64,000 nucleotides of DNA. Source: Diprion similis. Taxonomy: Eukaryota; Arthropoda; Insecta; Hymenoptera; Diprionidae. Of this stretch, positions 40,501 through 53,343 are shown piece by piece. Under the pieces are notes generated by a model. The model searched no databases. It was not told the origin of the DNA and saw only the letters and a list, made by a program, of their open reading frames with translations. The position numbers were made by a program, and so were the translations under genes. The stretch spans positions 11,407,501-11,471,500 of the forward strand of contig NC_060110.1 of NCBI RefSeq assembly GCF_021155765.1, written 5' to 3'. How positions within the stretch are numbered: position 1 is the stretch's first letter; every line of letters starts with the position of its first letter.

Positions 40501-43500
40501 CCAAGTTAGTAAGAAATTTCGGTAATTAAAATTTCTAGAATAGATACTCTGATATAACCAATCTTACCATTGACACGATTAGCTTTCACAAGAAGAGTGA
40601 TATACTTTATGGTGACCATTGGGTCCAACACATGGGATGGATGTGCAGCCTTAAGAGCAGAGATATACTGTTCAGTTTTATCTAGCATTTCTGCCTGGCA
40701 GTAAGCACTCACAAGTGCCATGTTCATTCTTTCAGAAAAGTAATATGCACATTCTTTTAATTCCTATAAATGTCCCAAAATAATTCCAAAGTGATTATGG
40801 TTTGAAGCTTACTACACTCAGTTGAAATCACAAAATAGAAAGCACATCATATGATCAGGTGATAGGTATGAAACCATACTATTTGCATAATTGATGTTTT
40901 TACCTTCACTACTTTCTCAACATTTGCAATATCACCCACGCGGCTGTATAAAAATAGAAGATGCCTTAGTTTAACAGGTCTTCTGTTACTTTTGTTCAAA
41001 GATACTAGAGATCGCTCCAAATGTTTAATTTCCTGTAAAACACAAATACAAGTGAGAAAAGCACTGTCTTCCAGCAATGTGAGGATTTAATTGTGACACA
41101 ATTGCATGTCTCACATCATCGAATAATAACACAAACATTTTGATACAGAGTAAACAAGACGAGTATAATATGAACATATTTTGTTGTATTTCCATGATTG
41201 TCATATTAGACGGAAATATGTGAGGCTTTGTGCTTTGATTTAGTAAAACAGAAAAAAATTGAAAGATCCTTGCCGCTTGGACAGTGATTAATATCACTTA
41301 CCGAATGAACGTCCTGATGTTTGTATTTGTGTCTGGACATGAATCTATTTCCATCTATTTTTGATGGCGATTGTGAATCTAATTTTTGGGAGACAGACAA
41401 GGGTCCAGTATTGTCAATACCCAATCCTGCCTTCGAAAGCTCGCTGTAAATCTAGTAGGTAAGGTAAACTTTATATTACATTTTTTGTTTCGGTTAGAAA
41501 TTACTTAACCCTCCACCGGCTATGTAGTTTACTGAAAAAATTTTACTGACGTTGCCGGCCAACATGAACAATTCCGTCCTGGGCTCTATTCCCCTACTTG
41601 GGGTTTTTACAAAATTTCCAAAAACATCATATAATCAGTTTCAGGTGCCTACTTAATATTCTAATGGTTTGCATTGCGAAATTTTCAATTAGTTAATTAG
41701 TAGAATCGGTTGAACAATGAAGAATTTCCGAGACACTGCGATAAGTGGGAAAGTCAGGGTGGACGATATTGTTCACGTTGTCCAGAGGAGGGAGTAGTCT
41801 TTGAAACCTGTGAAAATTCGAGTTCACAACTATAGCTAGTACCTACTTGAGCTTGTAAGTTAGGTTTATCCTTTTTTATTGAAAATGAGACCTCAGAAAG
41901 ATAAAGACCGATGATATCACTGTAAACTGTCTTTTTTTGGGCATCATCGTCCATTGTTTTCATTGTACTTTCACACATGTTACTAAGTATTCTAACAAAT
42001 GACTCTGTGTCTTCTGTAGCTTTCAAAGCTTGCACAAGTGGTTTACAAAGTACCTCTACATTATAAGAAAATTCGTGCTTTGTACCTGAAACACGTGAAA
42101 TAACTTGGCTTAGGTTCAAAATAATAGTCCTAGTCGCATCTGACATGCATAAACTGCATGTTGGTCTTGCGATGAATTTTTCATGCATTGAAATGACTAC
42201 ACGAAGCTAGAAACTGTTAGATATACAAGTGTATCCAACACTATCGGACTCATAGGCCGCCAATGCATTACTCGTGAAAATGTGCGACTGAAACATTTTT
42301 TATTTTGCATACGAAATTTGTCCTTTGCGAGTTACAACTGTTTAAATTTGACGAATCCAGTAGCATCTGATGGTTGAGAACAGGGCTGATGAATCGTCAT
42401 TTGACTATTATGCACACGGCAGCTATCCTGAGCTACTAGATGCTACTGGATTGGAGAATTTAAAACGGCTGTAGTTGGCAAACGATAAATTTGCAATCAA
42501 AAGTAAAAAAGGTTTCAGTTGTGGATTTTCAAAAGAAACATATTGGTAGCCACAGAGCGATAGTCTTGGGAAGCTCTGTACATACAATATTGATACAATA
42601 CATATCTATTAAAATAATTTTTTTAAATACAGAATTTAAACCACGGTTGTTTACTTCTACAAATGAAAACAGGTAAATAAATATATTCATACAGAAATCA
42701 GCTACTTCTTTGAGCCTTGCATCCTTGATGAAACTGTAGACAATTGCGTATGCGATTGTAGCTGGTAGTACACCAGTCACAATTAGTTTGTTAAAAATCT
42801 CGTCAGGTGTACCATTCATACAAGGTACAATATAATCACGTAAGGTCTCTGGAGTGATTATTACTGATAACTTTTGGATGGTTTCCACAAGGTTGAGAAT
42901 ATCTAGACAGTAAAAATTAAGTAATTTTTTTCAATTTTTTTCACAGGTACGTCAGAGAGTAATGTTTTTATTATACTAAAAAACTTAGCTTATATTGGAT
43001 TCAAAAATTCTGATCAAGACAGTTTGACTATAAAAGACTGCATATTTTTATACCTTTATCTGAAAACTTCAGTGCAATAAACAGTGGCCAAAAGTAATGT
43101 GGTCTTATTTCTTCACCGGAATCGCGTAGAATATTTAAAAACACTAAGCTCCCCTCAACATCTTTTTGTAATAATTTATGTTCCAAACCTATGTAGAGAG
43201 CTCCAGAATAAATACCCTTGTTTTCAATTTCTTTACACATATTGACGAGTTGTGTAGTGGGCTGAAATGTATAGCTCATTACAAAATATATAAAAAGTAT
43301 GGTAGGAGTACAGAGTTATATGGAACATGTTATAATGGCACATTTTAGCAGCCTGTTAAAAAAAATTACAAATAATTTGAAGCAGCTTAAGTAGTAATAA
43401 AAAGCACTAAATAGAGAAAAGCTTATATTAAATGCGCTTAAAGGCAACATCTCCCTTAGTTTTTGAAAAATAGATTTTATTTAAATTTCTCTCAAACTAA

Positions 43501-43843
43501 TAACGTCAAAGAATGTTTTGGACTGTACTAGATTGGAAAACTCTTGTTGGGTACAGCTCTGAGCAGGTTGGACTAATTTCTCATACCTTGTTTATAGTAA
43601 GAGATGCTGCAATGAAATTTCAGTGAAGTTCGAAGCATACATGCATATCATGGGCTAGGGACCAGAATGGCATAACCCCCCAAATACACTAGGACCTCAA
43701 TAACTGCAACAACGGTGGAACTGGCACCGCATCACACTTGCAGAAATCGAAGGTGTGCAAGATCCACCCTTGCTGACAATGGGCACATAGTCGCTAGCAG
43801 TGTCGTACTAAGTTTGGGTGTCACGATTAGTCTTCTTGCCTCG

Positions 43844-43887
<44 letters not shown>

Positions 43888-46800
43888 AAATTAGTAAGAT
43901 AGAATCATATTTTTGCCCCTCGAAAAAAACCCGAGAATAACGAGTTATATATTCGTACCCAATCGTCTTCAGCCTTTGGTTCAATCTTTTTGATCAGTTG
44001 TATTTTTAATCTCGAGATTGTAGAATTATGGAAAATAAACAGCGATTACAAATTTATTTTAGTTTCCAAAGTTGCAATTTTTGAGATCCCACTTTACTAG
44101 ATATCCTCCCATAAAGGGGGAACAATAAGTTTAACATTGAAGTTCCATAAGATGAAAATTCAAACGCAGGCCAGGAGGGCGTGAGCCACAATGTTATTTG
44201 ACCTGGTGCTGCTACAACGTCGTAAGTGAAATTATTTGGAAAATGAAGTTAGGTGCCTCTGCCCAAAGTTTAATGGTACAAATACTAAAAATTGTAAACA
44301 CTTGGTTCCAGAAAGGCGTAACCCGCGAAAAATAAAAAATGTTACGCACTTCTGGACGAGGTGAAATTTTAGAGGTGGAAAAAGAAAAGGATGGCACCTT
44401 TCAATTTTATTTAGAAATTGCTGATACGCCCTGATGGCAGCGAAGTAGTCTTCTGTCATAAAATTTCTGGTTACGCCCTCCTGGTTCTCACAACCTCTCG
44501 CAATGCTCGATATGTATTTAATGAAGAAACTTTTGTTCTAAATAACTACACGAAAAATAATAATGGAATTTTCTAGTTTCCAGACCTAAGGGGTTTAATT
44601 TGGACTTTGTGACTGTTAGCAACAAATAAAAATTTTCCTTAAAAATAATAATATTACTCACCAAGTCAGCCTTAACCAAATTTTTTACCCGCGCAGAACT
44701 AATTTTGTGTCTCTCAATGATTGGTATAGATCGTAATACTTGCATAGCGGCTTCTGCGTGCCCAGAATGAACTAATTTGTAAATATGATCGAAAGCTTCG
44801 TGTAGGTAACCAACTTCTTTAGGCGTTACAGAAAGTACCTGCAAGATAATTACAGATCATTACAAGTTTAAATTATTGCATCAAGCAAAGAACTTATATT
44901 CTTTAAAAGAAACCAAGGGGGTGACACTGGCAGATAAATCTGACTCGCAAAATGTCCCTGCCGCACTGTGGCGCTGGTTGTCGTGTGCCAGGTATACATA
45001 TACGTATGTTGCACCAAATGTACATGGATATATTGAAGCATCAAGAGCCAAAGGCTGTCACAGAACAGCCAACGCTAGAGAATGGCGATTTCAAAAATTA
45101 AAAAGCGGGGACAAAAGGCTAGTTCGTTTTTAGTATAGGAATAGGTGCCAGTATCACCCCCCTTGAAAAAACTAAGTTTATGTAAAAAGCTAGTACAAGA
45201 CTAGCAAACAGTGATTTGCATTGAATTGTATTAGTGATTTATGTTAAAAAAAAAAAACATAGCTGGAAAGCTGACCCTGTCAAACTTACTTTACATCAAG
45301 AAGCCATGATTCAAAATGCAGAACAACAAATTTGCACATTACTTTGCATCTTAGTTTTATACACCCAAGGCAGCCAGAATCGTCACAGAAAATATTATTC
45401 CCGAAAAACAGGTTGTTCATATAAATGTAATTTTTTTACTAATAATGATAATGAATTGCTGTTCAAGATGTAATAGATGATTGAGTGGTAAGATCAAACT
45501 GTCACTTTGCCTAATTTTTTATTTAAATAATGTAACCAAAAACTCACTGCCTCAACATGTTGAGTATGTCCATTGCGGACTAAGGAATCAATGACATCCA
45601 GATAATCCGTGCTCAACAGATCTATATGTTTTAACTTGCACTCTGCAATCGTACGGGTGATAGATTCCATATCGCCATGTTTAGCATAGCCGCAAAGAAG
45701 TTCTTTGTATGCATCGGCTGAAGGTTCAGAGCCAGTGGTCCTCATTATTGACAAAATTTCAGCTGCACTTTTCATGTCACTGTAAAATAATGTGAAAAAT
45801 GTAAAAATATCATATACTGAAGAACATTTTTAGCAAAAGAATGGCACAAAGACAATCAAAGTCAATGGTAGTTTACGTACAAATCTCCAATATTACCAAG
45901 CAATAAGTGAAATATAAATAATATGCTAAAATACATACCCTGCTTCAGAGTGCCCCCTGATTAATGCAGTAAATATGTTCTCATTTATGGACAAATTTTT
46001 TTCTTTCATATACTCTAATATTGTACTCGCTCCTTCGATATCCCCTTGCTGACAATATCCAGTAATTATTCTTTGGTATGTAAGCTTATTGGGTTCGATG
46101 CCTGCTTTATCCATTTCAGCTAAAACTTCAGCAGGTGAAAATGCATACTCGTTCTCAATGTATGCACACAGCAGGGCATTATAGTGAGATACTTTCAATT
46201 CAGTCCCTTAAAATGTAATCATTCATGTATATTTATAATATCTTATTGTTAGGTAGATAATACTATAACTATATTGATAACTATTCAACATGTAACACGT
46301 TATTTATATATCCATACACTTGCTGTGGAAAAAATTAAATTCAATCTTTCGATTCAAAAACATTATTACAAACATGAGCCACCAATAAGACATGGAGATA
46401 AAATACCAATTAAATATTATGGGGTTCATTAGAAGAAGAATAAGAATTATTACTCAAGTAGCAAATTTTGGTCTGATTCTAGTTGCGGTAAATAAATTGT
46501 CTATTTTTGTATACATATATGTATTACTAGAGTGTATCAAAAAATTGACTATTTTGTTTTTGAAAAATATACTGAAAATATTGTTCAGGATACCGAAAAA
46601 AAGTGCCTGTTAAAATGGGAGCTCTTAATTTTAATACTAAGAAGTGCCTCATCGCGATTTTCTACTTTCTTGCTCGTTGCGATTTTTATAACTAGATAAC
46701 GACGCGTCACACAGAAAATACAAACACATGTTTTTGTAGGAAATTGAACGTTCTACAAAAAGGTTTCTTGTAAATACAACCGTTTTGTAGAACGTTCAAT

Positions 46801-48196
46801 TTCCTACAAAAACATGTTTTTGTATTTTCTGTGCGACGCATCGTTATCTAGTTATAAAAATCGCAACGAGCAAGAACCATTTTTGCTATGTTATTCTTAT
46901 GGAAAGTAGAAAATCGCGATGAGGCACTTCTTAGTATTAAAATTAAGAGCTCCCATTTTAACAGGCACTTTTTTTCGGTATCCTGAACAATATTTTCAGT
47001 ATGTTTTTCAAAGAAAAAAATAGTCAATTTTTTTGATACAGTCTAATGTATTATATTTAAATGCTGAAATTGAATCTCGATAAAGTATAATAGTATGTAC
47101 ATATACTCCTCAAGTTGTGATGTTAAATCTGAAATAATATTTGAAAGAAATAAAATTCAAAGCTTTTTTCACAATTTGAACACTTTGGAAAAATTCGATA
47201 CTAATTTCTACACTTTATATGATTTTCGACCCTGTGTATATCATATCGCAAGTTACAGAATATACAAACCTGAATTTTTCAACCTTTCCCATATTTGATT
47301 AGCAATCTCAGATTTGATTTCTGGCAATTCATTATCTACCAATTGTCCGCAAAAGCGTAGCACCATAAGGGCTTGAGTGCTAGTAATAGATGCTGCAAAA
47401 TATATGTAAAAATTAGGTATGAGTCTAATCTGTGATAATAGTGAGTGGGTATTAGCTAAAACACATCTTTAAATTGAATTAAATTTAACTTCTAAACAAT
47501 TTAATCACATGAAAAATATTATTTAAAAAAAAACTACCAATTCTCGTTGCATGAGATGAGTTAATTCATTTGATGAAAATAAAATATACTGTAACATTAA
47601 TATATATCAAGGTTTTAAAAATTAGGCATGATGAGAACTTCAGTTAGTATCTAGAATTGTAAATTAATATCTAGTTACAAATTAACGGATAAACTTATAA
47701 AGTGCAGACTGAATTTAATAAGCTTGTGAATCAATAATCAATTATTTAGTACTGCATACTAACATACAAGATATCGTCTCAATTGAATAAACTGTGTTAG
47801 TAAAAGACGGCTTACTCGAAGATTGGAATGTTTTAAACATTCGATGAAATTTTCTTTCACTTATCCGTCCATACTTCTCGACATCGGATTCTGCGTCTTG
47901 CAGGGATGAATCAAGAGAAAAGTCACCTTCCACTTGTCTGACAGCCACTTGGGTAACTAAAGACCTTTCGAGTGAATGATGAAATAAATTTATTACTAAC
48001 TGTATAATACGACAGTAATTGCATTAAAATATATTTAAATTAACTTTACTTACTTGGCTAATGTGGAAGGTGCGATGCAGTGCCTTTGAGAGATAAGAGT
48101 AACACAGGCATCATGTTTCACTTGAGATAAACTAAGCTTTGTTATAAGTTCAGCAAAGTTGCGGAAGTACTTTGATGATCGTAGTATAGTTGCCAT
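37509..48196 (-). CDS. LRPPRC: Leucine-rich PPR motif-containing protein, mitochondrial (LRPPRC / bicoid stability factor)
   Basis: This is a mitochondrial RNA-binding protein that in other animals works with SLIRP to stabilise and polyadenylate mitochondrial mRNAs. Twenty-one coding exons join in frame to 1336 residues (human 1394): 48054-48196, 47816-47964, 47270-47392, 45939-46206, 45548-45779, 44662-44838, 43054-43261, 42693-42902, 41847-42085, 41302-41451, 40904-41032, 40568-40763, 40180-40387, 39751-39982, 39486-39648, 39098-39344, 38820-39021, 38475-38679, 37877-38203, 37633-37796, 37509-37547. The Arg/Ser/Lys-rich, acid-poor start MATILRSSKYFRNFAELITK suits a mitochondrial presequence. 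PPR repeats are clear in exons 4-5 (GIEPNKLTYQRIITGYCQQG; GSEPSADAYKELLCGYAKHG). The last exon is only 39 bases (AIKKTTEKQQTT). An intron after exon 3 contains foldback copy 2. Drosophila has two related genes, so bsf versus LRPPRC2 is not settled. Confidence 0.94.
43845..43883. repeat. (TG)n microsatellite
   Basis: About 19 TG units occur in the intron between LRPPRC exons 6 and 7. It is likely polymorphic. Confidence 0.9.
46528..47045. mobile_element. Long-arm foldback MITE, copy 2 (inside an LRPPRC intron)
   Basis: This 518-base near-perfect palindrome has a left arm at 46528-46760, a loop of about 22 bases, and a right arm at 46783-47045. It shares both ends (TAGAGTGTATC...GATACAGTCTA) and internal blocks with the copy at 34003-34730, and TA lies at both borders. 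The left arm lacks about 27 bases that the right arm keeps (around the CATGTTATTCTTATGG-like block). There is no coding capacity. It is transcribed within LRPPRC pre-mRNA and would fold into a long hairpin. Confidence 0.9.
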
Positions 48197-48450
48197 TATT
48201 ACACATGAGCAGATAAAATAATTTACTATCTCTGTAGGACAACGAGGCCCTGGTCACACGAAGTAGTCGGCGAAAAGAGCACAAAATAGAGGAAGACTTC
48301 GGTCACAAATGATGCAGATCACTAGAGAGCTCTGCGACCTTTCAGAATTGGTATTCTTAGATCCATGTGTCTAGCTATTTAGTATTAGTAGATAGCACTT
48401 CATGTAGCATCATCGAAATCAAAGATATATTAGCTTCGCATATACTTAGC
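48197..48450 (-). promoter_or_regulatory. LRPPRC upstream region
   Basis: This short stretch between the LRPPRC start codon and the outer edge of the inverted repeat should contain its 5' UTR and core promoter. No specific motif can be assigned. Confidence 0.4.
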
Positions 48451-48891
48451 AACCGAATAAGTTGATTCTTGTTTTTATCAATCGTACGTCGTTTGTAGGT
48501 GTTTGCAAGCAATTTTCGGTCGATTGTAAATCAATAGTTCAGTTTTTGTTAATAAAATAAATTTGGCTAGGGGATTCGCGTGATTTCTGCCCCTTATGTT
48601 ATTACTTTTGTTTTAATTTTCGCGAATCAACAATCAACTATCAAACGTCAGGATGGTGTTATTCAACACCAATGAAGGAGAAACAAACGGTTGCCCCACG
48701 CGAAATAGAATTTCGATGCAACTTTCAGTCAATGAGCATCTATGGTATTTAATTGGTTACGGTGAGATCTTAGAGCATATACAATGGAGACAGCCTAGTT
48801 GCCCTTCGTGTAAGTGGAAAACGTCACAGAGAGGGCAATGGTAAGACGAGCATGTATGTATGTACAGTTCGAACGCTCGCGATAGGTTGAC

Positions 48892-48899
48892 TGACGTCA
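48892..48899. promoter_or_regulatory. CRE-type palindrome, left arm
   Basis: The sequence TGACGTCA, the full consensus for CREB/ATF-type bZIP factors, lies in the left GC-rich arm of the inverted repeat. A matching copy lies in the right arm. Binding is unproven. Confidence 0.4.
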
Positions 48900-49178
48900 G
48901 CGTCCCGACACTCACGCTTGTCGCATAGGGTCCCGGCGCCCTGTTTGCTGGACATACATTCTGAGCTTATAGCCACGCGCGCGCGAATGTGAAATTAACG
49001 CAAAAATGAAAATATAGATACATGTAGCAATATATATTTTAACTTATACCATAAAAACTTAATTAATAATTAACTAAATCCGAGCATTGATTTTGATACT
49101 CGGAAGGCTATAAGCTTGTATGTTCAACAAACCCAGGGCGCCAGGGCCCTGTGCGACAAGCGTGAGTGTTCGGGGCGC

Positions 49179-49186
49179 TGACGTCA
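49179..49186. promoter_or_regulatory. CRE-type palindrome, right arm
   Basis: This second TGACGTCA lies at the mirrored position in the right arm, within a conserved block shared with the left arm. Both copies point to the same ancestral sequence. Confidence 0.4.
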
Positions 49187-50398
49187 GTCAACCTATCGCG
49201 AGCGTGGGAGACAGAGAAAGGTACTCGTCTTACTATTCCCCTCTCTGTGCCGTTTTCCACTTAGACGAAAGGGTATACTAGGCTGCTTCCATTGTATATT
49301 CTCTCAGGTTCCGATACTAGCTCTCAGTGCTGTCAACAATCTTTTATCTCTTTTGCGCAGCCGAGTTTGTGGGTAGCTCTACCTCTGTCCTACGGAGTTT
49401 TTATCTAATCAGTTTCAGCCAATTTCGGAATGCACAAATAACGACTGCACTGCGGACTTACACTGTCGAGAAACTCACAATTCATGCTCACAATCACCGA
49501 CAACGATTCCGCGCAAGCAGAAGTTATTTCAATCATTACGCGAACTTCCTAGACGAATTTGTTTTATTAATATTGATTGAACTATTGACTTATAAACGAC
49601 GCGAAACCACGTGAAATCACCTACATACGACCTACGAACGATTCCGTACAAGTAGAACTGAATTCGATGACAAATTGCAACTATGCTAGGGACTAACAGA
49701 CGCGAATTGCTTAGCCAAATGTTTTTTCCTTAATAAAAACTGAACTATTGACTTACAATCGACGGGAAATCACTGACAAACACCTAAAAACGATCAAAAA
49801 GGAAATCAACTCATTCGGCTTTTAATGAGGGGTCAAGTGATCCAGTCAACAGGCAGTGTAGTGATCGTAACAAAATCAATTACAGAAATTATGTTCTTGC
49901 TGCAAGAATAACTGAGATCAAAATTTTCATTGGTTATTATCGTACAAGTATTTCTGAATACACGACGAATAAACCAATCGCAACATTAAGAAAAAAATAA
50001 CATTAATAACACTTAAACTATAATGTTGGCTGCAGAAGTTACGTCGGAAATACTTGGGATGCATCGGAAATACAAACTGAAGTAATTTCGACGTAACTTT
50101 TGTTACCAGATCGAAATTAATTTCTGCTAACAGCCTCATATTGGTCTATAGACCCTTGATGGTTCTTGAAAAATCTAATTGGAATGTGCTGTAGAAAATT
50201 GCTGATCCGGAAAATATTTCACCGCAAAAGAGATATCCTGCTAAGCCACGAGGTGAGATAGTTCTCCAATCAGCGATTTTACACATCTCAATTCGATTTT
50301 AGCAGAATTTATCAAGGCTTTATTGACAATTCCGAAAATCGTAGCACACATCGCTTCGCGGTGAAAAAAGTTTCATTGAGAAACACATAAAGTTTGGT

Positions 50399-50527
50399 TA
50401 GCTGAAACAGACAAAAAATTTACTAGCTGAAACAGATGAAAGGTACGATCAGCCGAAACAGTAAAAAAGTTTGGTAAACTGAAACAGACAAAAGGTTTCA
50501 GTAGCTGAAACGGGCAAACGATTTGGT
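50399..50527. repeat. 25-bp minisatellite, about five units
   Basis: Units of 25-27 bases with the core AGCTGAAACAGACAAAAGG repeat five times with drift. The GAAAC core is the most constant part. Confidence 0.75.
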
Positions 50528-52872
50528 GCGTGCACCGACAAAAATAATGTCGTTGAAGTGGAGACTAAATATTTCTTGGTACACTTGGAAAAAAAAATTA
50601 ATCCGTTGCCCTGAAATGAAAACAAAATACAGTTACTGAAAAAATACTTTCATACACCTCAGATTTGTTCTATAAATATACTTACAACAAGATTCTTCAC
50701 CATCACTATACACTCCGCGATTTTTGTGCCCGCGAATTGCCGCGTTTTCTCTCATAACCAAAGAGTATCAAGTCAACGCGCAAAAGGCTCGGTCAATTAA
50801 ACTTGAAAACTCAGTTGTTAGTAACAGGATCAATTGAAAATCTGAAGGCTCAACACATCAGGCGTGATTTACTTTTTCATATACCGTTTACGAAATTGTC
50901 AAGCAAACGGGGGTGATCGATCGATTCGTATTATCAGGGTGGCGACAATTTCGCGCAAAAAGGCGCGGCCGATCAATCCGTCAAAAAATCTTAATTGTCT
51001 AGGACTTGTCGCAAAATTCTGTAGAAAATCAATCCGCATCTGCGTCATTTTGAATCCGACACATTGCAATGCGAATTGGTCTTCCGAGATGCGAGTCAAG
51101 TCCGGGAGGGAGGTTGGAGGGCATGCATTATTGTATGGCGTGACGGTCGGCGGTCCTCTTCGACGCGAAGTCTTCGGGCTCAGCATCTCTCTCCATCTAG
51201 CGTACCACGGAACGCGATAGATGGTCCAGAGATGCGTTTTGCTCATTCAGACGATCACAGAGATCAATTGAATGAAATAATGATAGACAATGACTAAATA
51301 ATTGAATTCAATAACGACTGGAAAATGATATAGCAAGGTGACAGAAATAGGAAGTTGAACCTCGTTAAAATTTGAAAGCTTACTGATGAATAGTTCGGAG
51401 ACTCTTATATTTACGAGTCTTTTACGTGTTTCTGCATGACAATCACTGTGATCATTTGACGCTGTGGATTACAAAAGTTAATAACATCGCGGTGCATCAC
51501 GACCTTCCTACCCTCGCCTGATTCCCAACGAAACCACCGAACGGAGATGTTGAAGAGATTCACACGCACATGTATGTACATCAAACCTCGCGACGGATCC
51601 CAAACGGCCACCTACCTACCCGATTACCTATATTCGCTCTGAACGATTCTCCATTCTTTCCAACACACATCATTCTTCCTCATTTGCGCCGTGGTCACTG
51701 TGACTTACTTTGTCATTGATTACCTGTGGGGAGTAAAACGTTTTTGTACCATAGTTAGCGAGAGTACTGTTTTAGTGATTGCTGGCGGACTATCGGTACA
51801 TCAACCTTTTGTAAGATGGATTAAAAACATCCTGCATTTTTCTAAGCGAGCTAAGCCTGTAGTTGATCGACAGTTGCTGGGCATTCAAAAATTGAAAATG
51901 ATTCAAGATATATCAGGCAAATTGATTATGTTGCATTCTGCCAGACTTTGAAACGATATCAATTAAACAATCGATGGAAAATGTTTAAGCCTCAGGTTTA
52001 TCCATCATTTAAACGACATCATTGTAATTATATAATATCTGTAGCTAAAAACAATCTGTTATCGCGAATGTTGAGTAAGTGATGGTAACCTGTCGCGATG
52101 CTCATTCCACTCTCAGCAACGTGCAAAATTTCTAACTTTGAGTAACTCTGGTAAAATAGGTCAACTCGGATGAGAGAGAGAAAAAAAAATGAATCGACTG
52201 AAAGTCAGGCACCGTTGAGGTCGCGAATGAGCCTATCCATGCAGCTAAGAAATCGACGATTTGTGTAACAATTTTTACCGCCACGCCACGTGACAAAGGA
52301 GTCCCAGGGAAATACCCGTAACCTAAACACGTGCAAACTCACCAACGTTGCTGAGTAATGGAGAAGTTACTCAGATGTCTCTGCTTAACTCTGAAAAAAA
52401 CAAAAAAGGAAGCTCGAATTAATTTAGCAAACTGGATTTTATATCATCAGTGTTTTCTACTTCCATATTTGTTTGCCGCATGTTACGCAATGACAAAAAT
52501 TAGTTTTCAAATGCAGCACATCGAATTACCAAACAATAATTAAAATAAGTTTCCTTACCTCCTCCGGGCTGCTCCACACTTCACGTGTATATATAGTAGT
52601 TCTCGTATCTTCTTAGGTCGTACGATGGTGACACATTTTCCATACTACAATAAGAATATAATAAATTATTACTTGCACCGTGTACTTGGATCAGATTTCA
52701 TGTCACTACAGACTGTCCGTGTCATTATAAGTTACTTCTATGATATTTCAGTGGTTTCTGATTCATTTATAAATGAACTTCAGGAATTAGGACTAGAGGG
52801 CTAATAAAATGAGCCCAGATATTGGATAAAATTAATGAGCAGTTAAAATCATTGACGATCAAAAGGGACGTG

Positions 52873-53343
52873 ATGATTAAAAATCATATTGAATATGTAC
52901 CTTTCAGGTTTATTCACTGTATAGCGTTAAACAGGTGGTTCAATTTTCAGTTTATTGTCAGAGATCAATTGATTGGATTACGTCATTCATACGAGGATCC
53001 TTTTATCGATCAATCCCCAGAAAGAAATGCGGACACACATGCAATCGCTCACAGTATTTTCTTACACAGGAAACAACGCCAAAAACAGCTACGCAATAAA
53101 ATTCTCATTCCACAAACGTGTGTTCACGTGAGAGACGCGATCCACGAACCGAAATCCGAGACACAACTCGCACGAAGGTCACCTTCCGCAAGGTCCGTTT
53201 TTTTCAAAATGTTAGAAGTAAAACGACAACGAAAGATTATCAGATCGTTTTCTTGTCACGAAACTTTTGTGACTATATGCAGCGTAGTAATTATACTCGA
53301 TTCCAAGCCCATTTACACTTTTTGTGTTGCAGTGGCTGACTAA
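52873..53343 (+). other. Open frame of 156 residues, coding status unknown
   Basis: An ATG-initiated frame runs 156 residues without a stop in fairly AT-rich DNA. Composition is basic and His-rich, with no recognisable domain, and no strong splice borders were noted. It could be chance, part of a transposon remnant, or a lineage-specific gene. Confidence 0.15.

Larger units (their letters stand above)
48451..49830. repeat. Large composite inverted repeat with GC-rich arms
   Basis: The core arms are 48773-48974 and 49106-49303, with a 131-base AT-rich loop holding a small hairpin (CCGAG...CTCGG). The arms share blocks such as CAGCCTAG, GTGGAAAACG, CGCTCGCGATAGGTTGACTG, ACACTCACGCTTGTCGCA and GCTTATAGCC. 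An outer, more diverged pair (about 48451-48582 and 49700-49825) also matches in reverse, with CTAGCCAAAT, AACTGAACTATTGA and AACACCTA blocks. The right side additionally has a direct duplication (about 49500-49640 and 49635-49800). It may be a non-autonomous foldback transposon or an inverted duplication of an upstream region. No transposase was found. Confidence 0.8.

Noticed and set aside
44876-45133. 85-codon plus-strand frame inside LRPPRC
   Set aside because: It lies wholly inside the intron between exons 5 and 6, on the opposite strand, with no known domain.
48653-48844. 63-codon plus-strand frame overlapping the left arm of the inverted repeat, with a Cys-Pro-Ser-Cys segment
   Set aside because: The mirrored right arm does not keep the frame open, so it is not a conserved product of the repeat.
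50864-51246. Overlapping open frames on both strands (118 and 115 codons), considered as a transposon remnant
   Set aside because: No transposase, reverse transcriptase or other motif is visible, and open frames on both strands in a GC-richer patch are expected by chance.
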